From Ornithodoros turicata (lineage: Eukaryota; Arthropoda; Arachnida; Ixodida; Argasidae): a stretch of 64,000 nt of DNA. The DNA lies in the NCBI RefSeq assembly GCF_037126465.1, contig NC_088204.1, forward strand, positions 74,585,807 through 74,649,806, given 5' to 3'. The notes beneath the pieces are model-generated. The model made no database searches and was not told the DNA's origin. It saw only the letters and a list, made by a program, of their open reading frames with translations. The translations under genes and the position numbers were made by a program. Of the stretch, positions 63,336 through 64,000 are shown in pieces (within the stretch, counting starts at the first letter, position 1; the number at the start of each line of letters is the position of its first letter).

Positions 63336-64000
63336 GTAAGCGGACGGTTCCAGAAACGCATGCCGTATGACAGCAGAATGTTGGGGGTTTTTGTTGTAAT
63401 CTTATCACTAATAATCGGTGTTGCTAAGCATTCGCAAAAGTTGCTTTCGAACACTACTGTTGTCCTCGTATCGTTCCCACTGGCCCTCGAAACGCTAAAG
63501 TACCGTGGAATTTGAAAGTGAACTGAATCACCTCACTTTAGTGAGGTTAGGCTAAGTATAAAAAAGCCATAAGCCCGGCTACAGAACTACATCTTTTTTT
63601 TTTCTCACGAAGCTGCTCGTGCAAGTTGCACTTACCCAGAGTCAGAACTACAGTTTCGAAACCACAAGAGTTGGCACTCTTTGCAATAGGAATCAGCAGC
63701 AAGGAATGAATAGCACCCTCTATTCTTTCTGTCCTATGACCTTTCATACCCCTGCAACCCAGCGGGTTGAATGTCATTCCCAGTGAATGGCATTGGGTTT
63801 GTGTGACACGCTGAAACCAAATGTTCTTACGTGCAAATGAGTTTGGGGAACTCATTTGCTTTTCCCTCTCACAGTAGAGGGGCAGCAAAAACAACAAGAG
63901 CTATGTTCTTTTTACCTGCACCTCCTAACTAGTGCTAGGATTGCAATGCTCTTGCGTTATATTTGTCATGCACTGCACCTGCACATCCCCGTTCTTTTTG
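63336..64000 (+). other. Start of RPSA-like intron
   Basis: No RPSA second exon is found here. A small perfect palindrome CCTCACTTTAGTGAGG lies at 63532-63547. Nothing else recognised. Confidence 0.45.

Overview
This is a stretch of an animal nuclear genome, most likely an arthropod and probably a tick or other chelicerate. The genes have many introns with GT-AG borders. Introns and spacers are filled with short inverted-repeat transposons, a tRNA-like SINE and retroposon tails ending in (TTG)n. The tick assignment is inference from the repeat landscape and protein similarity. Nothing prokaryotic was seen (no operons, CRISPR array or phage genes).

Three protein-coding genes and one intact transposon gene are present. 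(1) Bases 1-36941, + strand: the 3' three quarters of a T-type (Cav3) voltage-gated calcium channel alpha-1 gene, from the I-II linker to the stop codon. I placed 27 constitutive or alternative exons plus one doubtful small exon. Every junction keeps frame, and the spliced path sums to 5589 nt (1862 codons plus stop) with exon 7A, or 5625 nt with exon 7B. Domain I and the promoter lie upstream of the window. Exons 7A (8201-8318) and 7B (12606-12759) are alternative versions of the domain II S5-to-pore turret, and phase makes them mutually exclusive. (2) Bases 54807-61368, - strand: a complete NTAN1 gene (N-terminal asparagine amidohydrolase), ten coding exons, 305 residues. (3) Bases 58935-60932, + strand: a 2.0-kb Tigger/pogo-class DNA transposon with an intact 508-residue DDD transposase, inside the third intron of NTAN1 and antisense to it. 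(4) Bases 63203-63335, + strand: the first coding exon of a 40S ribosomal protein SA (RPSA)-like gene, unusually diverged, continuing past the window edge. It lies head to head with NTAN1.

The 18 kb between the channel gene and NTAN1 (36942-54806) shows no host gene and holds layered mobile elements. These include a fold-back element at 43812-45674 carrying at least three insertions, a minisatellite at 43100-43310, a 266-bp hAT-type element with a perfect 8-bp target duplication, and an insertion at 46473-46786 flanked by a 14-bp target duplication. That last insertion carries two opposed hammerhead-ribozyme-like motifs, as expected for a Penelope-like retroelement remnant.

The channel is a plasma-membrane low-voltage-activated Ca2+ channel. 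NTAN1 acts in the Arg/N-degron pathway and RPSA in translation. The host genes are neighbours without an evident shared function.
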